Part shown: positions 35,675 through 45,400 of the stretch, piece after piece
Position numbering within the stretch: position 1 is the stretch's first letter
Layout of the letters: every line of letters begins with the position of its first letter
DNA from: Pirellulales bacterium
GTDB taxonomy: Bacteria > Planctomycetota > Planctomycetia > Pirellulales > UBA1268
Reading direction: 5' to 3'
Assembly: GCA_016779265.1 (NCBI GenBank)
Contig: JADHNY010000020.1
Coordinates: 1 to 46,376 of the forward strand
DNA length: 46,376 nt
Position numbers and translations under genes: made by a program
The notes under the pieces: generated by a model
Database searches by the model: none
Told to the model about the DNA's origin: nothing
The model's input: only the letters and a program-made list of their open reading frames with translations

Positions 35675-37657
35675 ATGGACGACGCGAAGACAGCGGGGCT
35701 TTCCGTGGTTGCCGAGGCGGTCACGGTGACCATTCCCGTGAGCGGCACATCCAAAACGCTCTTGCATGATGTGAGCCTGCGAATTGAGCCCGGTGAGTTT
35801 GTCTGCATCCTCGGTCCCAGTGGAGCCGGTAAGAGCACGCTTGTACGAGCCATTCTGGGAGAGCGGGCGATCACCGCCGGCCACCTGCTCGTCGGCGGGC
35901 ATGATGTGGCCGACAAGGCTGACTCCCTCCGCGGCGCAATCGGCTATGTCCCGCAGAAAGATATCAATCCGACCGCCCTGCCGGTCGAACGGGCGCTCCA
36001 CTTTGCCTCGCAGGTCAGACTGCCTGCTGAAACTGCGGACGAAGAGCGGCTCGCGTCGATCGACCGTGCTCTCGACAACGTCGGCTTGAAAGCGGTGAAG
36101 AAGACGACCATCGGACGGCTCTCTGGAGGCGAAGCCAAGCGGGCGAGCCTTGCAACGGAACTGCTCTCAGATCCCGGCTTGCTTGTGGTCGACGAGGCTA
36201 CATCCAGCCTCGACCCTGCCACCGAAGCTCGAATCATGGGGCTGCTCGCCGACCAGGCGAAGGCCGGCACCACGGTGATCGCGGTCACCCACCACCTCGA
36301 TAACGTCGACAAGGCCGACAAAATCTTGATCCTGGGGCACGGTGAAGTCGTCTGGTTTGGCTCGCGTGTGGAAGCGCTTGGCCACTTTGAGGTCCATCGA
36401 CTTGCCGACGTCTACCTCGTGATCGAGGACGAGCCTGCCGGCTACTGGGGAGATCGCTGGCGAGAGCGTGTGGCCGAAGACCGGCAGATGAGTGCGGCGG
36501 AGAATCCGGAAAACGCAAAGGCCCGGGCTGCAGAAGACAAGCAGGAGTCAGCAGCCGCCATTGCCGACCTCTCGATGCCTGGCTTCAGCCGTCAGTTCCG
36601 CACGTTCCTCACGCGCGAGCTCGAGACGACAGTCCGCGATCCACTGGGCCTGAGCATGGCGCTGCTGCTGCCGCTAGCGCTGGCGGCTGTTGTCTTGTTT
36701 GGCTTCGCCAGCACACGGTTTGAAAAGCCACTGATGGTCACTCGGCTGCTCGATTCCGATGAAAAGGAAGTCTTGGCTGACGTGTGGGGCGATGTGCGGG
36801 AAGCGATTTCTACTGAAACGGTGAGCGAACTCGACGCCAGCATCCCCGGGCAGATTCGCGTCTTTCTCGACAGCTATCCGAAGATTCTTGCGCATCTGAG
36901 GGAGCCCTCCACCGAGCGACTCATCACGGACGCTCTAGCCGACACGATTCCACTTGCCCCGGATCGGGAGATTACGGATCCCGCCGGTACCTTTAAGTGG
37001 CTCTCGCTGATGAGCATCTGTATGGTGATTCTCGGGTTTGTCACCGGCTTTCGTGAGATCGTCAAAGAGCGTCCGATGCTCGATCTTGAGCGGCGACACG
37101 GCCTGCGATTTGCAGCCTACGTGGTGGCGAAAGCGCTCGCGCTGGCGATCGTGCTGGCCGTTCAGGTCGCGATATTTACCGCTATGGTCGAAGTCGGATT
37201 CATGATCCGTGACTCCCTCGGCGGCCACAGGCCCGCGGCCATGTACTACCGCGGCCCATGGCTTTCCGGCACATTCAACTGGCTCGGTGCGGTCGCCTGT
37301 GCCGCGATTGGCCTGATCGTCTCCGCGTGTGTCCGCACGACAGACAAGGGCATCTTGGCGGTGCCGCTCTTGGTCATGCCCCAGATCCTGCTGGGGGCGA
37401 CGATCCTGCCGATTACCGGTGGCATCCTCCAGGTGATCGCCATGCTCTTCTCTCCTCTCTACTGGTCCCATCGCGGCAGCCGAAGCGAGGGCGGAGGCGT
37501 GCCGGAGTATTGGCAAAATCTAGGGGACTATGATCCATCCCTGTGGATCGCGTTCGCTGCGCTTGTTGCCCAGATCGTGGTCGCCATCGCGATCACGATC
37601 CTGATTCTCCGCTGGCAGGAGCGGGCGGTCCTCGGCCGCAACCGACCGGTGAAATAG
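35675..37657 (+). CDS. ABCG-like ABC transporter, fused ATPase and permease
   Basis: A 660-aa half-transporter with the nucleotide-binding domain first. Walker A GPSGAGKST (about residues 47-55), a Q-loop region with YVPQKDI, signature LSGGEAKRASLATELL (about 148), Walker B LLVVDEATSSLD (about 168-179) and the H-loop VTHHLDNV are all intact. An acidic linker follows (AAENPENAKARAAEDKQES). The ABC2-type membrane domain then has about six hydrophobic segments: near residues 325-345, 445-465, 480-510, 535-555, 565-585 and 625-650. This ATPase-membrane order is that of the ABCG group, which exports lipids or drugs. ATG 35675 with GAGGAA upstream is preferred over 35654, whose only upstream purine run abuts the start. 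The gene lies between the monooxygenase and RND genes. The cargo cannot be inferred. Confidence 0.9.
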   Translation: MDDAKTAGLSVVAEAVTVTIPVSGTSKTLLHDVSLRIEPGEFVCILGPSGAGKSTLVRAILGERAITAGHLLVGGHDVADKADSLRGAIGYVPQKDINPTALPVERALHFASQVRLPAETADEERLASIDRALDNVGLKAVKKTTIGRLSGGEAKRASLATELLSDPGLLVVDEATSSLDPATEARIMGLLADQAKAGTTVIAVTHHLDNVDKADKILILGHGEVVWFGSRVEALGHFEVHRLADVYLVIEDEPAGYWGDRWRERVAEDRQMSAAENPENAKARAAEDKQESAAAIADLSMPGFSRQFRTFLTRELETTVRDPLGLSMALLLPLALAAVVLFGFASTRFEKPLMVTRLLDSDEKEVLADVWGDVREAISTETVSELDASIPGQIRVFLDSYPKILAHLREPSTERLITDALADTIPLAPDREITDPAGTFKWLSLMSICMVILGFVTGFREIVKERPMLDLERRHGLRFAAYVVAKALALAIVLAVQVAIFTAMVEVGFMIRDSLGGHRPAAMYYRGPWLSGTFNWLGAVACAAIGLIVSACVRTTDKGILAVPLLVMPQILLGATILPITGGILQVIAMLFSPLYWSHRGSRSEGGGVPEYWQNLGDYDPSLWIAFAALVAQIVVAIAITILILRWQERAVLGRNRPVK

Positions 37658-37728
37658 GCCGGAGGGAGAAACAAGACGACACCAGCTGGCCTGCCCTGGC
37701 GTGACGGTTGTTGTCTACACTCCTGGCC

Positions 37729-39246
37729 ATGCGAAACCACGCGAACGTCTCTTCCGATCGCCGAAACTGCCGGGCGAGCAGGCTGCCTGCAATGCTTCGA
37801 GGCTCGCTTACAGCGGCGCTGATGGCGTTTTCATTCGCCTGCAGTGGATGCCAGACGCAGTCCAAGCCCGCACCGCCTGCAGAGGTGGCGGCGGAGCAAG
37901 CCGCCGAGGTGATGGTCACCACGCCACGGCAGGCGGAGATCCCGGAGTATCTGGAAGTCACCGGACGCATCGACGCCGAACGGGTGGTCGATATTCGCAG
38001 CCGGATCACGGGCTACCTGACCAAGGTGGCCTTTCAAGACGGGCAGTTTGTCAATGCGGGTGATCCGCTCTACGAGATCGACGATCGCCCCTCCCGGGCA
38101 CAGCTCGCCGAGGCCGCCGGCACAATCGAAAGACTGCTCGGCGAGCAGCAGTTTCTCCAGGTGCAGGTGGAGCGCTACGAAAAGCTGGTTGGCAAGGGAG
38201 CCGCCGCCCAGCAGGACTTCGACAGCTACAAGGCGAAGCTGGTGGAGAATGCGGGAGCGCTCGCGACCGCCCGCGCCCAGCATCAGGCTGCCACACTCAA
38301 CGTGGAGTTCTGCTCGATCGCGGCACCGATCTCAGGCCAGATCGGCCGCACGCAGCTGCAGGTGGGCAACCTGATCAACCAAGACACCACCACGCTGACC
38401 ACGATCATGTCGGTCGACCCGATCTTCGTCTACTTCAACGTCGACGAGCCCACCTTTCTTCGTGTGATGAACAACGCTCGCGGATCGGGGCGTGAGAAGG
38501 GGCTCGGCGTCAAAGAAACCGTGATCGAGGTGGGCCTTGTTGATGACACGGAGCGAACCTACCCGCACTCCAGTCGCGTGGACTTCCTCAACAACCAGGT
38601 AGACACCAAGACCGCCACGATCACGATGCGTGGCCGGCTTGAGAATCCCTACTCAGCTGATCCAGCAGACCCAATCCCGCCCTTGTTCCGCCCCGGCATG
38701 TTTGCCCGCGTACGGCTACCGCTGAGCGATGCCGAAGAGCGGCTGTTTGTGCCTGAGGTCGCCATCGGCAGCAATCAAGACAGAAAGATCGTCTGGGTCG
38801 TGGGCGAGGACGATGTGGTTTCCGCTCGCGAGATCACTGTTGGCCAGAAGCTCGGAACGTGGATCGCAATCGAGGCAAATGACGCCGCTTCCCCCATCAG
38901 TGAGAATGATCGGATCGTGGTGCGTGGCCTGCAGCGGTGTCGCGATGGCAAGCCGGTTGCCCCTAGCCCAGCAGATGAGGCTCTTCTCGATCTAGTCACT
39001 TTCGTGGTCCCCACACCAGCAGAGCCCACTGTTCCCACGGCCACCACTGTTCCCACCGCCACCACTGGCCCGGCAGTTGCGAAGCCTTCCCACGACGAGC
39101 CCACACCGCAACCTGCTGCCGAAGAACCGGACCCGGCCCCCGCTCCCCCAGAGCTCATCGCACCGGAGCCAATAGCCCCTGAACCAGCCGCACCGCCAGT
39201 GGCTCCGGAGCCGCTGCCCGTGCCCGGTAGTGATCCACCGCCGTGA
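37729..39246 (+). CDS. RND efflux periplasmic adaptor (membrane fusion protein) with Pro-rich tail
   Basis: A 505-aa HlyD/AcrA-type adaptor linking inner-membrane RND pumps to an outer-membrane channel. A hydrophobic segment ending FACSGC (Cys41) suggests a lipoprotein. The barrel-sandwich/lipoyl half motif appears as VDIRSRITGYLTKVAFQDGQFVNAGDPLYEID, then a coiled-coil hairpin (about residues 105-195), SIAAPISGQIGRTQLQVGNLI and the beta-barrel/membrane-proximal domain (RPGMFARVRLPL, VWVVGEDDVV). About 75 extra C-terminal residues (from about 430) are low complexity, Pro/Glu/Ala/Thr-rich, with PTATTVPTATT and PEPIAPEPAAPPVAPEP repeats, not usual in this family. Start is uncertain: TTG 37708, ATG 37729 and ATG 37792 are in frame; the last gives the tightest signal peptide. 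Its TGA overlaps the first RND gene (GTGA). Confidence 0.9.
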   Translation: MRNHANVSSDRRNCRASRLPAMLRGSLTAALMAFSFACSGCQTQSKPAPPAEVAAEQAAEVMVTTPRQAEIPEYLEVTGRIDAERVVDIRSRITGYLTKVAFQDGQFVNAGDPLYEIDDRPSRAQLAEAAGTIERLLGEQQFLQVQVERYEKLVGKGAAAQQDFDSYKAKLVENAGALATARAQHQAATLNVEFCSIAAPISGQIGRTQLQVGNLINQDTTTLTTIMSVDPIFVYFNVDEPTFLRVMNNARGSGREKGLGVKETVIEVGLVDDTERTYPHSSRVDFLNNQVDTKTATITMRGRLENPYSADPADPIPPLFRPGMFARVRLPLSDAEERLFVPEVAIGSNQDRKIVWVVGEDDVVSAREITVGQKLGTWIAIEANDAASPISENDRIVVRGLQRCRDGKPVAPSPADEALLDLVTFVVPTPAEPTVPTATTVPTATTGPAVAKPSHDEPTPQPAAEEPDPAPAPPELIAPEPIAPEPAAPPVAPEPLPVPGSDPPP

Positions 39247-42200
39247 TCTCACGATATTTCATCCAGCGGCCTATCTTTGCCTCGGTGATCTCGATTGTGA
39301 TCACCCTCGCTGGTGGCGTGAGTCTCCTCTCACTGCCCATCGCGCTCTTTCCGCCAGTCGCTCCACCGATCGTTCAGGTGACCTGTGCCTACCCGGGCGC
39401 CAACGCCGCGGTCGTCACCGACACCCTGGCGGCCCCGATCGAACAGCAGGTCAATGGTGTCGACAACCTGCTCTACATGCAGTCTCAGGCGACCAACGAC
39501 GGCACCTACGTCTTGCAGCTGACGTTTGAAGTTGGTGCTGACCCCAACCTCGCACTCGTGCAGACGCAGAATCGCGTTCAGCTGGCGATGCCGCTCTTGC
39601 CTGAGGTGGTGCAAGTCCAGGGCGTGAGCGTCAAAAAGCGGTCTCCCGACATCCTGATGACGGTTGATCTTTTCTCGCCCGACGGCCGCTATGACGACCT
39701 GTTTATGAGCAACTATGCAACGGTTCATCTCCGCGATGAGCTACTGCGATGCCCAGGGGTGGGTGACGTCCTTCTTCTCGGTCAGCGTGACTACTCCCTG
39801 CGTGTGTGGCTCGACCCAGAGCAGCTCGCCACGCGAGGTCTGACCTCGCAAGATGCCCGTGATGCGATTGCCGCCCAGAACGTCCAGGTGCTCGGCGGCG
39901 TCAGCGGTCAGTCACCAGCTCCCGAAGGCCAACAACTGCAGCTCGCAGTGGCCGCCACAGGGCTGCTCTCCACGCCGGAAGATTTTGGTGAAATTGTCCT
40001 TCGTGCCGATCCATCTGTTCCAGGCACACCACTGGTGCGGCTGCGGGACGTTGCCCGAATCGAACTCGGTGCAGCGGGCTATGACCAGACCTGCCGCTAC
40101 AACGGACAGCTGGTGGTGGGCCTGGCGGTCTTTCAGCTTCCCGATGCCAACGCGTTAGAAACATCCTCAGCCATCCGGACCAAGATGGATCAGCTCGCGG
40201 AGCGGTTCCCGGCAGGCCTGGAATACGTCATCGCCTACGACACCACACCGTTTATCACCGACTCGATTGTGGAGGTGGTGAAGACGCTTCGCGATGCGAT
40301 CATCCTCGTCGGGATCGTGGTGCTGCTTTTTCTGCAGAGCTGGCGGGCCACACTGATACCACTGGTGGCTGTGCCAGTGGCGATCGTTGGCACGTTCGCC
40401 GCCATGGCGGCGATGGGCTTCAGCCTCAACACGCTCTCACTCTTCGGGCTTGTGCTGTCGATCGGCATCGTGGTCGATGACGCGATTGTGGTGGTGGAAA
40501 ACGTCGAACGCTGGATCAAGGAGGGGCTCGCGCCCCGTGACGCAGCAGTACAGGCGATGACCGAAGTCACCGGCCCCGTGATCGGCGTGGCCGCGGTTCT
40601 TTCGGCCGTGTTCGTCCCGTGCGCTTTCATCGGCGGCGTCACAGGCCTCTTCTTTCGTCAGTTTGCTCTGACCATCGCGGTCTCAACGATTCTCTCCGCA
40701 GTCAACTCACTCACACTCAGCCCAGCGCTGGCAGCCATCCTGCTACGACCCCACGATGCGCCCGCCGATTTTTTTCAGAGGATCCTCGGCTGGGTATTCG
40801 GGCCCGTGTTCTGGATTTTCAATCGATGCTTCGGAGTGCTCAATAGAAGCTATGGCTGGGGCGTTGCCGCAGTCGTTCGGCATGGCCGTCTGGTGTTGCT
40901 GGCCTACCTCGTCCTCGTGTTCTTCACGTGGCAGCTTTTTGCGGCTTATCCTCAGGGCTTCGTTCCACTCCAAGACCAGGGGTACTTAGTGGCCACCGTG
41001 GAACTGCCGGACGGGGCTTCGGTGCAGCGCACGAGCGAAGTGCTTGAGCGTGTGGATGCCCTCGCCCACACCGTGCCAGGCATTGCCGACACCTTCACGG
41101 TGGCCGGTATGTCCCTGGTCTACAACGCCAACGCGCCGCATTGGGGGTCACTGTTTCTCATGCTCGATGAGTATGAAAACCGACAGACTCCCGAAACCTC
41201 TCCGTTCGGCATCATCGCCGAGTTGCAAAAGCGGTGTCGCCAGGAAATCCTCGATGCAGAAGTCGGTGTCTACCCACCGCCACCTGTCGCGGGGATGGGA
41301 ATGGCAGGTGGTTTCAAGTTCTACCTACAGGATCGCGGCAGTCTCGGGCCGCAGGTGATCCAAGAGACGAGCCAGAAACTTGTGACGGACATGAAGGAGT
41401 GGAAGCTCCCCTTCGTCGCCGGTGGCTACCGGGCCGACTCCCCACAGGTGTTCCTCGACATCGACCGCGACCGGATTCGTGGGCTTGGCATTCCCCTCGC
41501 CTCCGTCTTCAACGCCCTGCAGATGGACGTGGGCTCACTGACAGTCAACACCTTTAGCCGCTTTGGACGGACGTGGCAGGTGAAGGTGATGGCTGATGAA
41601 ACGTTTCGCCGAAACCTCGAAGATCTACAGGAACTCAAGGTGGTCGCTCGCGATGGCGGGCTTGTGCCCTTGGCCTCGGTGCTCGAAGTCCGGCAGTCGA
41701 TGGGGCCTGCCATCATGATGCGATACAACCTCTACCCAGCAGCTCCGATCGTCGGGATTCCCAATCCATTCGAAGGCGGATCGATGCTGATCGACCGGGT
41801 GGCCACCGAAACCCAGGAGCAGCTGCCGGAAAACTTCTCCTATGAATGGACGGAAGTTTTTCTGCTGCAGATTGCAGCGGGGAACACCGCGGCGTGGCTG
41901 CTCGGACTCGGTGTGATCCTGGTGTTCCTCGTGTTGGCCGCCCTCTACGAGAGCTGGTCACAGCCGCTCGCTGTGATTCTCGTTGTGCCACTCTGCCTGC
42001 TCGCCGCAGTGGTGGGCCTGCTCATCTCATTTCTACCGATCGACATCTTGGCTCAGGTAGGACTGGTGGTCTTGGTCGGCTTGGCCTGCAAGAACGCGAT
42101 CCTGATCGTTGAGTTTGCACGACAGCTGCACGCGGAAGGCCACGATGCCCGATCCGCGGCCATCACCGCCAGCCAGCTCCGACTCCGGCCCATCCTGATG

Positions 42201-42416
42201 ACCTCTCTGGCCTTTATTCTCGGTGTGGTGCCGCTGGTGATCGCCCGAGGAGCAGGTGCCGAACTCCGCTGGTCACTGGGCGTCACCGTCTTTGCCGGCA
42301 TGATCGGTGTGACCCTCTTTGGCATCTTCCTGACCCCCGTGTTCTATGAAAAGCTGACGAGCCTCGGCGACCGCTGGTGGGCTCGTGGCTCTAAGGGCAA
42401 GGCGGTGCAGCCATGA
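39243..42416 (+). CDS. RND multidrug-efflux transporter, HAE-1 type (first of tandem pair)
   Basis: A 1057-aa AcrB-like proton antiporter with 12 predicted transmembrane helices and two large periplasmic loops. It opens with the family's ISRYFIQRPIFASVISIVITLAGG. The proton relay is intact: Asp412 and Asp413 in GIVVDDAIVVVENVERW (TM4) and Lys950 in GLACKNAILIVEF (TM10). Other landmarks are FLQSWRATLIPLVAVPVAIVGTF, PLQDQGYLVATVELPDGASVQRT and RLRPILMTSLAFILGVVPLV. The GTG start at 39243 overlaps the adaptor's stop by four bases, and its own stop overlaps the next pump by four bases, so the three are translationally coupled. Periplasmic substrate-pocket residues differ from the second pump, consistent with different cargo or a hetero-oligomer. 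Confidence 0.95.
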   Translation: MISRYFIQRPIFASVISIVITLAGGVSLLSLPIALFPPVAPPIVQVTCAYPGANAAVVTDTLAAPIEQQVNGVDNLLYMQSQATNDGTYVLQLTFEVGADPNLALVQTQNRVQLAMPLLPEVVQVQGVSVKKRSPDILMTVDLFSPDGRYDDLFMSNYATVHLRDELLRCPGVGDVLLLGQRDYSLRVWLDPEQLATRGLTSQDARDAIAAQNVQVLGGVSGQSPAPEGQQLQLAVAATGLLSTPEDFGEIVLRADPSVPGTPLVRLRDVARIELGAAGYDQTCRYNGQLVVGLAVFQLPDANALETSSAIRTKMDQLAERFPAGLEYVIAYDTTPFITDSIVEVVKTLRDAIILVGIVVLLFLQSWRATLIPLVAVPVAIVGTFAAMAAMGFSLNTLSLFGLVLSIGIVVDDAIVVVENVERWIKEGLAPRDAAVQAMTEVTGPVIGVAAVLSAVFVPCAFIGGVTGLFFRQFALTIAVSTILSAVNSLTLSPALAAILLRPHDAPADFFQRILGWVFGPVFWIFNRCFGVLNRSYGWGVAAVVRHGRLVLLAYLVLVFFTWQLFAAYPQGFVPLQDQGYLVATVELPDGASVQRTSEVLERVDALAHTVPGIADTFTVAGMSLVYNANAPHWGSLFLMLDEYENRQTPETSPFGIIAELQKRCRQEILDAEVGVYPPPPVAGMGMAGGFKFYLQDRGSLGPQVIQETSQKLVTDMKEWKLPFVAGGYRADSPQVFLDIDRDRIRGLGIPLASVFNALQMDVGSLTVNTFSRFGRTWQVKVMADETFRRNLEDLQELKVVARDGGLVPLASVLEVRQSMGPAIMMRYNLYPAAPIVGIPNPFEGGSMLIDRVATETQEQLPENFSYEWTEVFLLQIAAGNTAAWLLGLGVILVFLVLAALYESWSQPLAVILVVPLCLLAAVVGLLISFLPIDILAQVGLVVLVGLACKNAILIVEFARQLHAEGHDARSAAITASQLRLRPILMTSLAFILGVVPLVIARGAGAELRWSLGVTVFAGMIGVTLFGIFLTPVFYEKLTSLGDRWWARGSKGKAVQP

Positions 42417-45400
42417 TTGCCGGATTCTTTATCGAGCGACCGATCTTCGCCTCGGTGATCTCCATCGTGCTCGTGCTCTGCGGCGGTGTGGCTGCTGTCA
42501 CGCTCCCCACGACCCAGTATCCCGACATCACGCCACCGACGATCGAGGTCTCGACGGTCTATCCAGGGGCAAACGCAGAGCTGGTTCGCGACACGATCGC
42601 CGCCCCGATCGAGCAGCAGGTCAGTGGCGTCGAAAAATCACTCTCGATGAGCTCGCAGTGCACCAACGATGGTCGCTACCGGCTCACCGTTACCTTCGCG
42701 CCTGGAACTGACCTCAACATCGCGCAGGTCCTCACGCAGGTGCGAGTCACGCTCGCGATGCCCTCTCTTCCCGACCTCGTGCAGCGGGAAGGGGTCGCGG
42801 TGCTGAAGAAATCGCCTGCGGCGATGATGATCGTCAACTTTACCGCCGACAAAGATGAGTCCGGCAGGCCGCTCTACGACGAGATCTTTCTCTCTAACTA
42901 CGCCACGATCCAGATCCGCGACGAGCTGCTGCGTGTCGAGGGCGTCGGTGACGTCGACTTTATCGGGCAGCGTGACTACAGCATGCGAGTCTGGCTCGAA
43001 CCGGAAAAGATGGCGGCGGTCGGACTCTCATCCGGTGACATTCGCACAGCACTTGAAAACCAGAACTATCAGATCACCGCGGGGAGCGTTGGGCAGCAGC
43101 CGGCCCCGACCGGGCAGGCCTTCCAGATTCCGCTGTCTGCCGTGGGCCGACTCCAGACAGCCGAAGAGTTCGGCAACATCATCGTCAAAGAGACGCCAGC
43201 AGACGATGGCGACGTGACGGCGGTCATCGTGCGGCTGAGAGACGTCGCCCGCGTTGAGCTGGGAGCTCAGTTCTACGATCAGATCTGCCGGCTCGACGGT
43301 GAGCCGAGCGTGGGGATGAACATCTATCAGCTTCCTGGATCGAATGCGATCGAGGCTGCTGCCGCGGTGCGGGCCAAACTGGCGTCTCTGGGTGAGAGAT
43401 TTCCCACTGGGCTCAAAGCGAGTGTGGTCTACGACACCACTCCTTTCATTGAAGAGTCGAAGAGCGAGGTGCTCAAGACACTTCGGGACGCCACGATCCT
43501 CGTGGCTCTCGTCGTGCTGCTTTTCTTGCAGAACTGGCGTGCCACGCTGATCCCGCTGATCGCGGTGCCGGTGGCAATCGTCGGCACCTTCGCGTTCATG
43601 GCAGCGCTCGGTTTTAGCCTCAACAACCTCTCGCTCTTCGGGCTCGTGCTGGCGATCGGCATCGTTGTCGATGACGCGATCGTGGTGGTTGAAAATGTGG
43701 AACGATGGATCGAGCGTGGCCTCTCTCCCCGCGAGGCATCGTTCAAGGCGATGCAAGAAGTCACGGGGCCCGTGATCGGCGTGGCACTTGTGCTCTGTGC
43801 GGTGTTTGTGCCCTGCAGTTTCATCACCGGCATCGTCGGTGAGTTCTTCCGGCAGTTCGCGTTGACGATCGCCGTGTCGACGGTGCTCTCCGCGATCAAC
43901 TCGTTGACCCTCTCTCCAGCGCTCGCCGCCATTCTGCTGCGGCCAAAGGGTTCGCCACCCGACCCAATCGATCGCATCGTGCGGCTCACCTGCGGCTGGA
44001 TCTTCTGGATGTTCAACGGCAGTTTTGCGGCCCTGACGCATGCCTATGCATGGGGAGTGCGGGTCGCCCTTCGACTTGCTGTGCTCGTTCTCCTGGGTTA
44101 CGTAGGCCTGCTCTCACTCACCTGGACGCTGTTTACCGAAACCCCAGTGGGCTTCATCCCAGAGCAAGACAAGGGCTACCTGATCGCTGATGTCACACTG
44201 CCAGATGGAGCGAGTGTGCAGCGGACATCCGAGGTGATGGCGTCGCTCGAGCAACGGGCACTGCAAGAACCAGGGGTTGCCCACGCCGTCTCCGTGGCTG
44301 GCCGGTCGGTTGTGCTTGGTGCCAACTCACCCAACTGGGGCGCGATGTATGTCATGCTCGATGACTTCTCCCAGCGACCGGGCGAAGAGCTCTCAAGCGA
44401 GGCGATCGCAGAGCGTCTCCGCCGAGAGTGGCAAGCCACTGTCGACGAAGCCACCGTGCAGGTCTTTGGCCCGCCACCTGTCGACGGGCTTGGCACTGTG
44501 GCAGGCTTCCGACTCGCGTTGGAAGACCGCGGCGACTACGGGCCTACGCAGATGGAGCAGGCATCCGCCGCTCTTGTGCAGGCAGCCAAAGAAGACGAAC
44601 GGCTGACCGGACTGTTCACCAACTACTCCGCGAGTGCTCCGTGGCTCTTTCTCGACATCGACCGAGAGAAGGCAGCGGCGACCGGTGTGCCGCTGAAGGA
44701 TCTCTTTGAAACGCTCCAAGTGCAGCTGGGCTCTTACTACGTCAACAACTTCAATCGCTTCGGTCGATCCTGGCAGGTGAATGTGCAGGCCGATGCTCAG
44801 CACCGCGGTGACATCAAACGGGCAATCGAAAGCCTGAAGGTGCCCGGGATTCACGGAGAGGCGGTGCCGCTGTCAACGCTCGTGCAGGTCAAGGATCGCG
44901 TCGGCCCGTCGCTGGTCATGCGCTACAACCTCTATCCAGCAGCAGCCATCTACGGTGAGCCTGCCCCGGGAACCGGCAGCACCTCGGCCCTGGCCATCGT
45001 GCAGGAACATTTCGATCGACTCCAGCAAGAAGCCGTCATCCCGCAGCTGTTTGCTGCTGAATGGACGGAGATGGCCTTTATGCAGATTCGCTCAGGCAAC
45101 ACCGCTGCGTTTCTGTTTGTGCTGGGCGTGGTGCTCGTGTTTCTCGTGCTTGCCGCTCTCTACGAGAGCTGGCGGCTGCCGATTGCTGTGATTCTCGTGG
45201 TGCCGATGTGCCTGCTGTCAGCCGTCGTTGGTATCCGTGAGGCAGGCCTGGAGATCACGATCTTCACGCAGATCGGGTTTGTGGTGCTGGTTGGCCTGGC
45301 CTGCAAGAACGCGATTCTGATCGTCGAGTTTGCCCGTCAGCTCACCCATGAAGGAAAACCGGTCGCGGAGGCCACAGTGGAGGCCAGTCGACTGCGGCTA

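Noticed and set aside
39010-39100. Short tandem repeats that could be a regulatory or recombination element
   Set aside because: They lie in frame within the adaptor gene and simply encode the Pro/Thr/Ala-rich tail.
43028-44041. 337-aa minus-strand ORF inside the second RND pump
   Set aside because: Its His/Arg/Asp-rich low-quality sequence mirrors the conserved membrane segments of the pump.
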